Below, piece by piece: positions 6,925 through 17,700 of a DNA stretch of 64,000 bases. The notes under the pieces were generated by a model that saw only the letters and a list, made by a program, of their open reading frames with translations, ran no database searches and was not told where the DNA came from. The DNA comes from Luteimonas aestuarii (lineage in GTDB: Bacteria > Pseudomonadota > Gammaproteobacteria > Xanthomonadales > Xanthomonadaceae), in contig NZ_SMTF01000006.1 in the NCBI RefSeq assembly GCF_004357985.1, forward strand, positions 62,001-126,000, read 5' to 3'. The position numbers and the translations under genes were made by a program. The stretch's first letter is position 1; each line of letters begins with the position of its first letter.

Positions 6925-9746
6925 ATGCCGTTGAGCTGGAACGAGATCAAGGACCGCGCGCTGAAGTTCTCGCGCGAATGGGAAGGCGAGGCCAGCGAGG
7001 ACGCCGAGGCCAAGTCGTTCTGGGACGACTTTTTCCATGTCTTCGGCGTGTCGCGCCGCCGCGTGGCCAACTTCGAGCGGCGCGTGAAGAAGCTGGACGG
7101 CAAGGACGGCTACATCGACCTGCTGTGGAAAGGCATCCTGCTGATCGAGCACAAGTCGCTGGGCAAGGACCTGGACCGCGCCCATGCCCAGGCCCGCGAC
7201 TATTTCCACGGCCTGACCGACGCCGAACTGCCGCGCTACCTGCTGGTCAGCGACTTCGCCCGCTTCCGCCTCTACGACCTGGAAGGCGAAGCCGAGCCGG
7301 CCGAGTTCGCCCTGCGCGATTTCCACAAGCACGTGCGCCGCTTCGGCTTCATCGCCGGCTACCAGCCGCGCGCCTTCCGCGAGCAGGACCCGGTGAACGT
7401 GCGCGCCGCCGAACGCATGGGCAAGCTGCACGACGCGCTCAAGGCCGTGGGCTACACCGGCCACGCGCTGGAAGTGCTGCTGGTGCGCCTGCTGTTCTGC
7501 CTGTTTGCCGACGATACCGGCATCTTCCCGCGCCACGCCTTCCACGACCTCATCGCCCAGCGCACGCGCGAGGACGGCAGCGACGTGGGCATGTGGCTGG
7601 CGCAGCTGTTCCAGACGCTCGACCGCATGCCCGAGCAGCGCCAGACCACGCTGGACGCGCAGCTGGCCGAACTGCCCTACGTCAACGGCAAGCTGTTCGA
7701 GGAAGCGCTGCCACTGGCCGCGTTCGATGCCAGCATGCGCACCCTGCTGCTGGACGCCGCCGCGCTGGACTGGAGCCGCATCAGCCCCGCCATCTTCGGT
7801 TCCATGTTCCAGTCGGTGATGGATGCGAAGGCCCGCCGCAACCTGGGCGCGCACTACACCAGCGAGAAGAACATCCTCAAGCTGATCGGCCCGCTGTTCC
7901 TCGACGGACTGAAGGCCGAGCTGGACAAGGCCGGCAACAACGACAGGGCGCTGGCGCAACTGCACCGCAAGCTGGCCACGCTGAAGTTCCTCGACCCGGC
8001 CTGCGGCTGCGGCAACTTCCTGGTCATCGCCTACCGCGAGATCCGCCTGCTGGAACTGGAGGTGCTGCGGCGCCAGTTTGCCACCCAGCAATCGGTACTG
8101 GCCCACGTGCAGGACCACGTGCTGGTCGATGTGGACCAGTTCTTCGGCATCGAGATCGAGGAGTTTCCCGCGCAGATCGCGCAGGTGGCCATGTGGCTGA
8201 TGGACCACCAGATGAACCTGCGCGTGGCCGAGGCCTTCGGCGAGAACGTGGTGCGCCTGCCGCTGAAGAAGTCCGCGGCCATCGTGCATGGCAATGCGCT
8301 GCGGATCGACTGGAATGATGTGGTGCCGGCGGGGGAGGTGGACTACATCTTTGGCAATCCGCCGTTCATTGGGCACCAATGGCGCAACGCTGAACAGATG
8401 GCGGACATGGAGCGCATCTGGGGCAGGGACGGGCGTTTTGGGCGATTGGACTATGTCACGGCCTGGTATCGAATGGCTGTGGACTACATGCAGAGCAATC
8501 CCGGGATCGTCACCGCTTTTGTGTCCACGAATTCAATCAGCCAAGGCGAGCAGGTCGGCATCCTCTGGGGAGATTTGCTCGCGCGCGGGGTGAAGATTCA
8601 TTTCGCCCATCGAACGTTCCAGTGGGCGAATGAGGCCCGCGGCAAGGCGGCGGTGCATTGCGTGATCGTTGGGGTCGCGCTGCGCGACATCGACGTGAAG
8701 TGGATATACGAGTACGAGACAGTCAGGTCAGATCCCTTCCCCATTCAAGCGACGAACATCAATCCCTATCTCGTTGGCGGCCCTGACGTGCTGTTGCCAT
8801 CGCGTTCTGATCCCCAGCCAGGCATGCCGCCCATGTTCAAGGGCAGTCAGCCCACTGATGGGGGACACCTGATTTTGACTGACGAGGAAAAGGACGCCCT
8901 GACGCGGGATGAACCGGCAGCTGCCAGGTTTATTCGGCCATACATCGGAGGTGAGGAGCTGATCAACGGCACGCGGCGCTGGTGCCTGTGGCTGAAGGAC
9001 GCATTGCCAAGAGAGTTGGCGGCAATGCCTGTGGTCAAGGCGCGAGTGGCGGCTGTGCGGGAGTCGCGCCTGAAAAGCCCGACCCGACAGGTGCGTGACT
9101 ATGCAGAAATGCCAACGCTGTTCACGCAGGATCGGCAGCCCTCCGGCAGCTATGTGGCGGTCCCTGAAGTCTCGTCCGAGAGCCGGCGCTTCATCCGCTG
9201 GCATTCCTCGATGCAAGCAGTGTGGCGAGCAACAAGATCCAGATGGTGGTGGGCGGCACGCTGTTTCACTTCGGCGTGCTGACGTCCACGATGCATATGG
9301 CGTGGGTGCGTTCTGTAGGCGGACGCTTGAAAAGCGATTACAGCTATTCACCTGCTGTCTACAACAACTTCCCCTGGCCCGACCTGTCCCCGCCGCAACC
9401 GGAGTCCGCAAGCGCAGGAGGTGGTGCTAACGACAAGCATCGCCCTGCGATTGAATCCGCAGCGCAGGGCGTGCTCGACGCCCGCGCGCAGTTTCCCGAT
9501 GCCACCCTGGCCGACCTCTATGACCCGCTGACCATGCCACCCGCGCTGGTGAAAGCGCATACCACGCTGGACAGGGCCGTGGACGCCGCCTACCTCGCCG
9601 CGGAAAAGGCCGCGGGCCGCAAGCCGCCGAAACTCGGCACCGATGCCGAGCGCGTGGCCTTCCTGCTCGAGCGCTACCAGGCGCTCACCTCGTTGTTGCC
9701 AACGACGAAGCCAAAGAAGACCCGTAAACCCCGCAAGGAGGCCTGA
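6925..9746 (+). pseudogene. MmeI-family (type IIL-like) restriction/methylation enzyme, frameshifted
   Basis: Large enzyme of about 940 residues when reconstructed, starting behind GGGAGGGAC. N-terminal endonuclease part: D65, E75 and K77 (IDLLWKG...EHK) match the D-E-x-K spacing of MmeI. Methyltransferase part: motif I FLDPACGCGNF (about 355-365) and NPPF (478-481), the adenine N6 type. Then a target recognition region and a C-terminal part ending in a lysine-rich tail. The frame opened at 6925 stops at 9282. The true continuation (VVGGTLFHFGVLTSTMHMAW...) runs in the next frame from about 9197 to 9746. One missing C near 9195-9196 (ATCCGCTGG where ATCCCGCTGG is expected) restores it. The truncated product keeps nuclease and methyltransferase motifs. 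It is a recent mutation or a sequencing error. Confidence 0.75.
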
Positions 9747-9751
9747 TCCTC

Positions 9752-10657
9752 ATGGAAGCGCTGCTCATGCCATTCGTGCCCGCCATCACCATGTTGGCCT
9801 TGTTGTTCCTGCCGGTGCTGCTGGTGGTGGCGATTGTGTCACTGCAGAAGCGGGCGGAGCGGCGAGACCAGCGGCGTTCTCCATTGAACGACAAGCTGCT
9901 CCATCAGGCGGGTGCGCAGGCGCGCATCAAGGCCGACGAGATCGGCGATGACATCCAGGCGCGCATCGTCCAGCTCATGGTGATCGGCCCGCTGGCCATG
10001 CTGGCGATCCTGCTACCCCGCGTGCAGTGGTCGCAGCTGCGGTTCGGATGGCTGGAATGGGTGATCGGCCTGATGTCGTTAGCCGCCATCGTCATCATCA
10101 CCCGGAAGATGCTTCGGCTGCGTCGGGCGCGACGCTATTGGCTGGAAGGCATGCGGGCCGAGATCGCCGCCGCGCAGGCGCTCGACCGCCTGCGCGCCAA
10201 CGGCTGCGAGGTATTCCACGACGTACCGACCGGCCAGGACTTCAACCTCGACCATGTGGTGGTGGGGCCTTCGGCCGTGTGGGTGGTGGAGACCAAGTCC
10301 CGGCGCAAGCCGGGCAAGGGGTTCGGCTCGGCCGACGTGCAGTTCGATGGCAAGCGGCTGGTCTTCGCCGGCGGGAAGATGGACGACAAGGCCGTCAGGC
10401 AGGCCGAGGCGGAAGCGGCCTGGCTGTCGAAGCACCTGCACGGCGAAACCGGACAGCACACGCCCGTGGTGCCGGTAGTCGCGCTGCCGGGCTGGTTCGT
10501 CAAGCCGTTGCCGGTCGAACAAACGTCATCGGTGAAGGCCATCAATCCCAAACGCGCCTACATGCTGCTGCAGGATGGCCGGCCTGCCGTGCACCCCGCG
10601 CAACGCACGCGCATCATCAACGCGTTGGTCAAGCTGTATCCGCAGCAGGAAGACTGA
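9752..10657 (+). CDS. Membrane-anchored NERD nuclease-domain protein
   Basis: A 301-residue protein with hydrophobic segments at about 8-30 and 73-118, then a soluble C-terminal domain. Residues 138-182 match the NERD domain, a PD-(D/E)xK nuclease relative: D167, E180 and K182 in FNLDHVVVGPSAVWVVETKS. It starts 5 bases after the end of the MmeI-like gene and 11 bases before the next endonuclease gene, so all are probably one transcript. NERD proteins occur in defence islands; the target is unknown. Confidence 0.78.
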   Translation: MEALLMPFVPAITMLALLFLPVLLVVAIVSLQKRAERRDQRRSPLNDKLLHQAGAQARIKADEIGDDIQARIVQLMVIGPLAMLAILLPRVQWSQLRFGWLEWVIGLMSLAAIVIITRKMLRLRRARRYWLEGMRAEIAAAQALDRLRANGCEVFHDVPTGQDFNLDHVVVGPSAVWVVETKSRRKPGKGFGSADVQFDGKRLVFAGGKMDDKAVRQAEAEAAWLSKHLHGETGQHTPVVPVVALPGWFVKPLPVEQTSSVKAINPKRAYMLLQDGRPAVHPAQRTRIINALVKLYPQQED

Positions 10658-10668
10658 GAGGACACGCA

Positions 10669-11673
10669 ATGTCGAATGAAGCGATCTGGGGCATCCACGC
10701 GGGACGTCGGGGCGAGGCCGATGCGCTGTTCCTGGGGCAGGGCTGCATCGCGCTGGGCTGGGACCGCATGGGCGACCTCTCGCAACTGGCGGCCAACCGC
10801 GAGGCGTTCAAGCTGCGCTACCAGCAGGCCTATCCGGAAGCCAAGCCCGGCGCGATTGCGACGATGGCCGGCATGCCGTTCCGCTTCGTGCACGAGATGA
10901 AGCCGGGCGACCTGGTGGCGTATCCCTCCAAGGCCGATCGCCTGATCCACATCGGACGGGTGACGGGCGAATACACCCACGTTGCGCAGGCGCGTGAAGG
11001 CTATCCGCACCGGCGCAAGGTGGAATGGCTGGCCCAGGTCCCGCGCCTGCACTTTACCCAGGGCGCGCTGTACGAGATTGGCGCGGCGCAGAGCCTGTTC
11101 CAGATCAGGAACTACGCGGACGAATACCTTGCGGTCGTGGCGGGTGGCCCGGCTGCATCCATGGTGGTGGACGACGACCAGACCGTCTCGATGGTGGCCG
11201 AGGACATCGAGGAAACCACGCGCGACTTCATCCTCAAGCGACTGTCGCAGGAGCTCAAGGGCCTGCCGCTGGAATCCTTCGTGGTGCACCTGCTGCAATG
11301 CATGGGCTATCACGCCCGGTTGACCCGCAGGAACGAGCCCAGCGTGGACGTCATCGCGCACAAGGACCACCTCGGCATCGAACCGCCCATCATCAAGGTG
11401 CAGGTCAAGAGCAGCGACACTACGGCCACGGACAAGGACGTGTCGGCGCTGTACGGCAAATTGTCGGCGGGGGAGTACGGGCTGTTCATCACGCTGGGCA
11501 CGTTCAGCCCCGCGTCGCGCAACTTCGAGCAGGGCAAGCCGAACCTGCGCCTGGTCGATGGCGACGAGTTCGTGAAAATGGTGCTGGAGCATTACGAAGC
11601 GTTCGACTCCAAGCACAAGGGGCTGTTGCCATTGCGGCGCGTCTATGTGCCGCAAGGGCTGGAATCGGAGTGA
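10669..11673 (+). CDS. Restriction endonuclease: PUA/EVE-like N-terminus plus Mrr-type nuclease
   Basis: A 334-residue protein in two parts. Residues 1-155 (WGIHAGRRGEADALFLGQGCIALGW, then KPGDLVAYPSK and IGRVTGEY) resemble EVE/PUA-like modules that sense modified bases in some restriction proteins. Residues about 178-330 form an Mrr-like PD-(D/E)xK domain: FVVHLLQCMGY, D227 in SVDVIAHKD, and Q245-V-K247. This is the build of a modification-dependent nuclease. It follows the NERD gene closely and shares its direction. Which modification it senses, if any, cannot be told. Confidence 0.75.
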   Translation: MSNEAIWGIHAGRRGEADALFLGQGCIALGWDRMGDLSQLAANREAFKLRYQQAYPEAKPGAIATMAGMPFRFVHEMKPGDLVAYPSKADRLIHIGRVTGEYTHVAQAREGYPHRRKVEWLAQVPRLHFTQGALYEIGAAQSLFQIRNYADEYLAVVAGGPAASMVVDDDQTVSMVAEDIEETTRDFILKRLSQELKGLPLESFVVHLLQCMGYHARLTRRNEPSVDVIAHKDHLGIEPPIIKVQVKSSDTTATDKDVSALYGKLSAGEYGLFITLGTFSPASRNFEQGKPNLRLVDGDEFVKMVLEHYEAFDSKHKGLLPLRRVYVPQGLESE

Positions 11674-11820
11674 CTGGAAGATGGGGCGTCAGGATCGACG
11701 GGCTCCTCTCTGGATGAGAAGCGCAACGCTGCCCGCTCGTGATGGACGACGGGTTGAAGGTGGCATCACCGATACGAATTGTTTTCCGGAAGCCGCCTAA
11801 CCGACACAAGGATGATTGCA

Positions 11821-12714
11821 ATGACGAAGCGCCGCGAACCCTCCAGTATCGAACCAGATCTTGACGGGCAGTACGCACTGCCTTTGCCCCGGGTACCGGA
11901 TGCGCCCGTCGAAGAGCCGCCGCGGCTGTCGGCCCCTACCAACCAGTACAGCAACTATGTCGTCTACGTCGACGAGAGCGGCGACCACGGTCTGGAGACG
12001 CTGGACGAGAGCTACCCGGTATTCGTGTTGTCGTTCTGCGTATTCCACAAGGGACATTACGCGCAGAAGGTTGTCCCGGCCATCGAGACCTTCAAGTTCA
12101 GGCACTTCGGCCATGACACGGTCGTGCTGCACGAGCACGAGATTCGCAAGGAAAAGGGTGTCTTCCGGTTCATCGACCGGGCACACAAGCGCGCTTTTTA
12201 TGACGAACTCACCGGAATCATCGAAACCAGCAACTTCGTCCTGATCAGTTGCGTCATCGACAAGCGCCGGTTGCGCGAGCGATCGCAATTGGGCAGCAAC
12301 CCCTATCACCTGGCCCTGGGGTTCTGTCTGGAGACGTTGTTTGAGCTCATGCAAGAGAAGGACCAGCACGAGTACCCGACCCACGTGGTCGTGGAATGTC
12401 GGGGCCCAAAGGAAGACAGGGACCTGGAGCTGGAGTTTCGCCGGATCTGCGATGGCGAAAATCGATGGGCTCAGCGCCTGCCGTTCCGCATCGTCATGGC
12501 GGACAAGAAAACCAATTCGTCCGGGTTGCAGCTGGCGGATCTGGTCGCCAGGCCGATCGGCATCGCCACGTTGCGCCCCCAGCAGGAGAACCGCGCGTTC
12601 GATGTCCTGAAGCAGAAGTTCTTTTGCAGTGGCGGGCGCAAGAAACTGGGCGTCGGCTACGAGGGGTGGGGCCTGAAGATTCACCCGGCACCACAAAGCG
12701 AAAAGCCCCGGTGA
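11821..12714 (+). CDS. DUF3800 domain protein
   Basis: A 297-residue protein with the DUF3800 marks: YVVYVDESGD (D51, E52, D55) near the N-terminus and QLADLVA (D240) near the end, acidic residues arranged as in an RNase H-like fold. DUF3800 proteins are frequent in mobile and defence contexts; a nuclease role is suspected, not shown. The ATG at 11821 was chosen for AAGGAT upstream; the frame is open to 11779. It is separated from the Mrr-type gene by 147 bases, with an AT-rich stretch near 11775 that could be its own promoter. Confidence 0.8.
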   Translation: MTKRREPSSIEPDLDGQYALPLPRVPDAPVEEPPRLSAPTNQYSNYVVYVDESGDHGLETLDESYPVFVLSFCVFHKGHYAQKVVPAIETFKFRHFGHDTVVLHEHEIRKEKGVFRFIDRAHKRAFYDELTGIIETSNFVLISCVIDKRRLRERSQLGSNPYHLALGFCLETLFELMQEKDQHEYPTHVVVECRGPKEDRDLELEFRRICDGENRWAQRLPFRIVMADKKTNSSGLQLADLVARPIGIATLRPQQENRAFDVLKQKFFCSGGRKKLGVGYEGWGLKIHPAPQSEKPR

Positions 12715-13050
12715 ACCCACCGAGGCCAGACGCCGACCGGGTACTCCCAGTCCACTTGAAGTCGCAGTCTATGGGATTTTGACGTCTCCGCAAGCACTGA
12801 GACCTAAAGTCGTATGGAACGGTGCCGCGTCTCTCATGTGATGGCAACGGCATTCCCCCGCCGGTTCCTGCCCCGTACGTAAGGGGCGAACGGTCTGGAG
12901 ATGTGGGTAGGGGTCAGGTTGATTCTTGGCTTTCCGCATCGGGGTGAGCCGGTCATCATCTAAACCCTCGCAACGTGGCCCGGCTCAACCCTCTCGTCGC
13001 TGGGCAGCCGCGCAGCCGGATGCACCCGCCTCCGCTTGTCCTGCCTGCGC
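12715..13050. other. Intergenic region without a clear gene
   Basis: 336 bases between the convergent DUF3800 and membrane-protein genes. No convincing coding pattern on either strand. A segment near 12912 (GGGGTCAGGTTGATTC) looks like the end sequences left by RAYT-type REP elements in Xanthomonadales. It marks the right edge of the candidate defence island. Confidence 0.4.
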
Positions 13051-14187
13051 CTAGCCGCCGGCGTCACAACGCCCTTCGGCGATGCGTTGCCGCGCGGTTC
13101 GCATGGCATCGCTGTCGAACGTCTGTCCGCAGGCGGCATGAGCGTCTTCGAGCAGGCGTCGCTGTCGGCGGCAGCCGCGTCCGCGCAGCGCGGTGGTCGT
13201 GACCATCAGGCCGAGCACGGCGTGCTGCGTGGAGGCGTCGGCGTGGGCCAGCTGGTCGCGCACCGCGCTCCATTCGGGGATGCGCGTCTCCAGCCCCAGC
13301 GCCTTGCGCAGACGCGCCAGCAGCAGGTCGTAGTTGGGGTGCGCGTCCTCGGCGGCGACGACCAGCTCGGCCACGGCATCCAGCGCCAGGCGCTTGCCGT
13401 CGTCGTCCAGTCGTGCGCGTTCGAGCGCGGCAACCGCTTCGCTTACGGCCAAGGGGCCCGCGGCCCGCACGCGCGCCTCGCGGATCACCCACCACGCGAT
13501 CAGCGCGTTCCAGCCTGCGAACACGGGCACGGCCGCGAACGGCAGCAGCATGCGCAAGCCACCGCGCGCGAGCACGCGACGGGCGAGGATGCGCACGATG
13601 AAGCTGGTCGCGCCCACCTTGATGCGGTACAGCACGGTGTACACCAGCAGCTTGAGCCGTGAGGCCCGCACGTACGGATCGATGCCGTGCAGCGACCGGC
13701 GCGGGTTGGGGATGTCCAGTGCCGCGCGGGACAGGCCCGTGGTCAGCGCGTCCTCGGCGTCGGCCTGCGAGAACGACAGGCCGGCCGCGTCCGCGATGCC
13801 CGCGACGCTGCGCAGCAGCAGCCAGTACATCGCCAGCAGTTCCAGCAGGCTGGCCAGCAGCGCGATGCCGCCGAACCACGCCCAGTAGGCGGCATCGCGG
13901 CCGGGGGAAAGCAGCGACGGCTCGCGTCCGGCGTCGAGCGCGTCGCGAAGCCAGAGGTCCGCCGCACCGATCAGCGCAGCCGAAACGGCGCCCGCCAGTC
14001 CACACAGCACGATCGCCCGGGCCTGCAATCGGCGGATGCGGGCCCGGTCCTCGTCGCGCCACGGCCGGACCTGGCTGTCGTCGCGCTGGCAACTGCGCTG
14101 CAGGAAAGCCAGGCCAGTGCGCTCCACGGCATTGAGGCGCTTCTCGTCTGCTTCGGTCTCCACGGGGCTCCGGCGCGATCGGGTCAA
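13051..14187 (-). CDS. Membrane protein of unknown function
   Basis: A 378-residue protein, not recognised with certainty. The N-terminus is charged (DEDRARIRRLQARA), followed by two hydrophobic segments at about 57-78 and 103-127, and a further hydrophobic pair near 200-235 (MLLPFAAVPVFAGWNALIAWWVI). The C-terminal third is soluble and helical with an aspartate-rich part (AEDAHPNYDLLLARL). The layout recalls the LBF_2804-type membrane family, which I offer only as a possibility. Isolated, between two long intergenic gaps. Confidence 0.65.
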   Translation of the reverse strand: MTRSRRSPVETEADEKRLNAVERTGLAFLQRSCQRDDSQVRPWRDEDRARIRRLQARAIVLCGLAGAVSAALIGAADLWLRDALDAGREPSLLSPGRDAAYWAWFGGIALLASLLELLAMYWLLLRSVAGIADAAGLSFSQADAEDALTTGLSRAALDIPNPRRSLHGIDPYVRASRLKLLVYTVLYRIKVGATSFIVRILARRVLARGGLRMLLPFAAVPVFAGWNALIAWWVIREARVRAAGPLAVSEAVAALERARLDDDGKRLALDAVAELVVAAEDAHPNYDLLLARLRKALGLETRIPEWSAVRDQLAHADASTQHAVLGLMVTTTALRGRGCRRQRRLLEDAHAACGQTFDSDAMRTARQRIAEGRCDAGG

Positions 14188-14737
14188 CCGAGTCTAAGGC
14201 GGGTGCAGACAAGGCGCTGCGAACAGGGCCGGGGTCGACGTTCGGAGTCGCCGCAAGAAAACGTGTCAGCGTCGATATCGTCCCGGAAGATCACGGTCGT
14301 GTCTTCCTTGCCGCCTCAACCAGCCGCAGGCGCTCGTTGGTACGAGGCAACGCCAGCGGTCGATGGCCGTGCGGGCATGCGGCGGACCTTGCGGGTTGGA
14401 GCCCTCGTCGCACACGCGACGGTACCGATTCGCAACGCACGCGCGCTCTGGTTCTCCCGGTTCGATCAAATGCAAGACGATGCCACCGCGGTGCATCCGG
14501 CACGTGATGCGTCAATGCGTTGTCACATTCCATGCCCATCATTGCGAAGTCACATCGGCGCGCAGAACGCAGGATGTGGCCGGGGACAAAACAAGCAAGT
14601 GTGGTTGGCGCCGCCTCTGCTGACGCAGCGGCCGGGGGTGGATTGCAGCGCTCCCTCAACTTGCAGTGAGGCGCAGGAAGCGCATTTCCCGCCTTCCAAG
14701 CCATCTCCCACCAGCAAAGCAAGAGAGTTCGTCCCCC
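14188..14737. other. Long intergenic region upstream of the TonB receptor
   Basis: 550 bases between the divergent membrane-protein and receptor genes. No coding pattern stands out in either strand. Two GTCACAT words (14522 and 14548) are 26 bases apart, not the 11-base spacing of a PhoB box. Promoters for both neighbours must be here, but I could not place them. Confidence 0.4.
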
Positions 14738-17700
14738 ATGTCCATACTGAAGAAGACTGCGCTATGCAGCGCGGTGGCGGTTGCCTTGTGCGTGACGTCG
14801 CAGGCGTTCGCATATGAGCAGGCGCAGACGCCCGCCCGGGCGGCCGACAACCAGGCCGCGGGCACCGGCGCGATCCTCGGCCGTGTGCTGGATCCGGCCA
14901 CCGGCGAGTACCTGCGCAATGCGCGGGTGATGATCGATGGCCGCCAGGCCGCGCTCTCCGGCGAACGCGGGGAATTCCGCATCAACGGCGTGGCGGCCGG
15001 GGTGCATGCGCTGACGGTCGAGTTCACTGGCTTCGGCTCCTTGCAGAGGGACATCCACGTGCGTGCCGGAGAGACCGCCGAGCCGGTGTTCGAGCTGTTC
15101 AGCACGGCCGGCCCGGCCGGGGACACTGCCAGCCTGGACACCGTGCAGGTCGTGGGCGCACGCGAGGGCGACGCCCGCGCGATCATGGAACAGCGCGCCT
15201 CGATGAACATCACCAATACCCTGTCGGCCGACAGCTTCGGCGACATCGGCGACGGCAATCCGGGCGAGTTCCTGAAGTACATGCCGGGCGTGGACTTCGA
15301 CGTGGTGGCCGACGACGCCCCACGCAACATCTCCCTGCGCGGCCTGCCGGCCAAGTACACCGGCGTGACCTTGAACGGCGTGAGCCTGCCGGGCATCGAC
15401 GCCAACTCGTCCAGCTCGCGCACCTTCAGTTTCGAGCAGTCGGCGCTCAGCGGCGTCGACTCGATCAGCATCAACAAGACCACCAGTGCCGACATGGATG
15501 CGAACGCGCCGGCCGGCACGATCGACATCCGCACGAAGCGGGCGTTCGATGCCCGTGGCCGCCGCATCGTCGTGTCGGCGGGCGGTACCACCCACGCCGG
15601 CCTGTGGGACAGCAGGCAGACCGGATGGATGGAAGGCGGCTACGACCGCAAGTGGCTGCCGGCCAGCAGCATCAGCTACGCGGACGCCTTCTTCGACAAC
15701 CGGCTCGGAATCGCGGCGGGCATCAGCAGCATCACCAACCTGGTCGAACAGGTGCAGATCAACTCCGGCCGCAACTACGTGGCCACGGCGACCAGCCCGT
15801 ACCCGTACGCGGTGACCTCGATCGCGGCCACCGGCTACGACCGCGAGTACAACCGTCGCGTCGCATCGCTCAGCACGGACTTCAAGGCCACCGACGCGCT
15901 GATCCTGTCGCTGAACGCCAGCGTCAGCCGTGGCGACATCGATCCGAGCACCATCGTTCCCACCTTCACCAACGGGCGCGCCACTGCCGCCAATCCGCAC
16001 GAAGGCGATCCGTCGCTGGACTGGACCACCCGCTTTCCCGAGACCACGAACACCCTGACCAATGCCCAGACCTATACCTACAAGGTCGGGTACTCGCGCA
16101 ACTTCGTGCCCAGCTTCGAGTGGAACACCGAGAACTTCAAGCTCACCGGCAACCTGTTTTCGGCCAGTTCCAACAGCCGCTACGACTCGCCGAAGAAGGG
16201 CATGGTGTCCAACCTGCTCAACACCATGAGCACGCGCGGCAACTACAGCGCCTCGCGCAGCGACTGGATGCGCCAGGACTGGCAGATCCAGCAGGTCAGC
16301 GGCATGGACTGGTCCAACCCCGATGCCTGGTCGCTGGGGTCGTACAGCGGCGCGCTGGGCGCATCGACCCGCCCGTCGATCCGCACCACCCCGGGCAGCA
16401 GCGCCGAACTGGACTATCGCGGTGGCAGCCTCGACTTCGAGTTCTACCAGGACATCGGCGACGTGCCGGTCACCTGGAAGACCGGCCTGAAGGCCACCCG
16501 TGCCGACTATGAGTTCGGCAACGACTCCGACGCCAACATCTACACGTACAACGGCCCGCTGACCAATGCCGAGTTCCTGCGCGCGGTGCAGAGCGCGAAC
16601 CAGTGGCACAGCGGCGAGTCGGGCATGACCATCAGCACCCTGAGCGGCGGCGACCTGTACGTCTACAGCCTGCGCAAGATCTACGAAATGATGCAGGCCA
16701 ATCCCGAGCAGTGGCTGCGCAGCGAGACGCCAGCGCAGTGGTACAACGCCAACGTCGCCAACGTGAACAAGATCGACGAGCGGATCACCTCGCTCTACTT
16801 CATGGGCACGGCCGAGTTCACCGACAAGCTGACGGGCCGGGCCGGCGTCCGCTGGGAACGGACCAAGGCGATCGGTTACGACTTCGACCCGCTCAGCCCG
16901 GAGGACGTGCGCGCCGCCGGCTACGAGGTGGCGGCCGCGACCGGCCGCGCCACGACCGTGGAGGGCCTGGAGTACCAGTACCTGACCAATCCGCGCAGGG
17001 AGACCGAAGGCAGCTACGACGACTTCTTCCCGAGCGCCTCGCTCAAGTATCGGATCACTCCAAGCCTCGACGTACACGCAGGCTACAGCAAGACCATCAT
17101 GCGCCCGGAAGTGGGCGACCTGGCCGGGGTGTGGTCGATCGCCTATGGCGACGACGGCAACGTGCTGACTGCGCCCAACGTGAACCTGAAGCCGGAGTAC
17201 TCGGACAACTTCTCCATTCGCGCCACGCAGTACTTCGAGCCGGTGGGACTGGTCGCCTTCGGCCTGTTCCACAACCGGATCAGGGACCTGATCGCCACCA
17301 CCACGATGAGCCCGGAAGAGTTCGGCTACGACGGCGACGAGCCGGTGGACCTGGTCAACACCACGATCAACAGCGCGGACGACATCACCGTCAACGGCTA
17401 CGAGTTCGAGCTCAACCACGCCATGGACTACCTGCCGGGCGCGCTGGGCGGACTGACCATCCGCGCCGCCTACACCCACGTCAACCCGTCGCAGAAGCTG
17501 CCGCGCGTGGCGCAGCAGGTGGCCAACCTCGGCTTCGCCTGGCGGTACGGCCGGGCGCGGCTGAACCTCAACACCGTGTGGAGCGACGAAAAGGATCGCG
17601 GCCCCACCGCCAATGTCACCGTGGACAACGGCAATGGCCGTTACGTCATCAACCAGGAGCAGCCGTTCGACGACTACCTGGAAGTCAACCTGTCGGGTGG

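Noticed and set aside
12700-12735. Hairpin at the end of the DUF3800 gene as terminator
   Set aside because: The arms are imperfect and any T tract would serve only the opposite strand, which has no gene end there.
14522-14554. Possible PhoB box before the TonB receptor
   Set aside because: Two GTCACAT words are 26 bases apart, not the 11-base repeat of PhoB sites.
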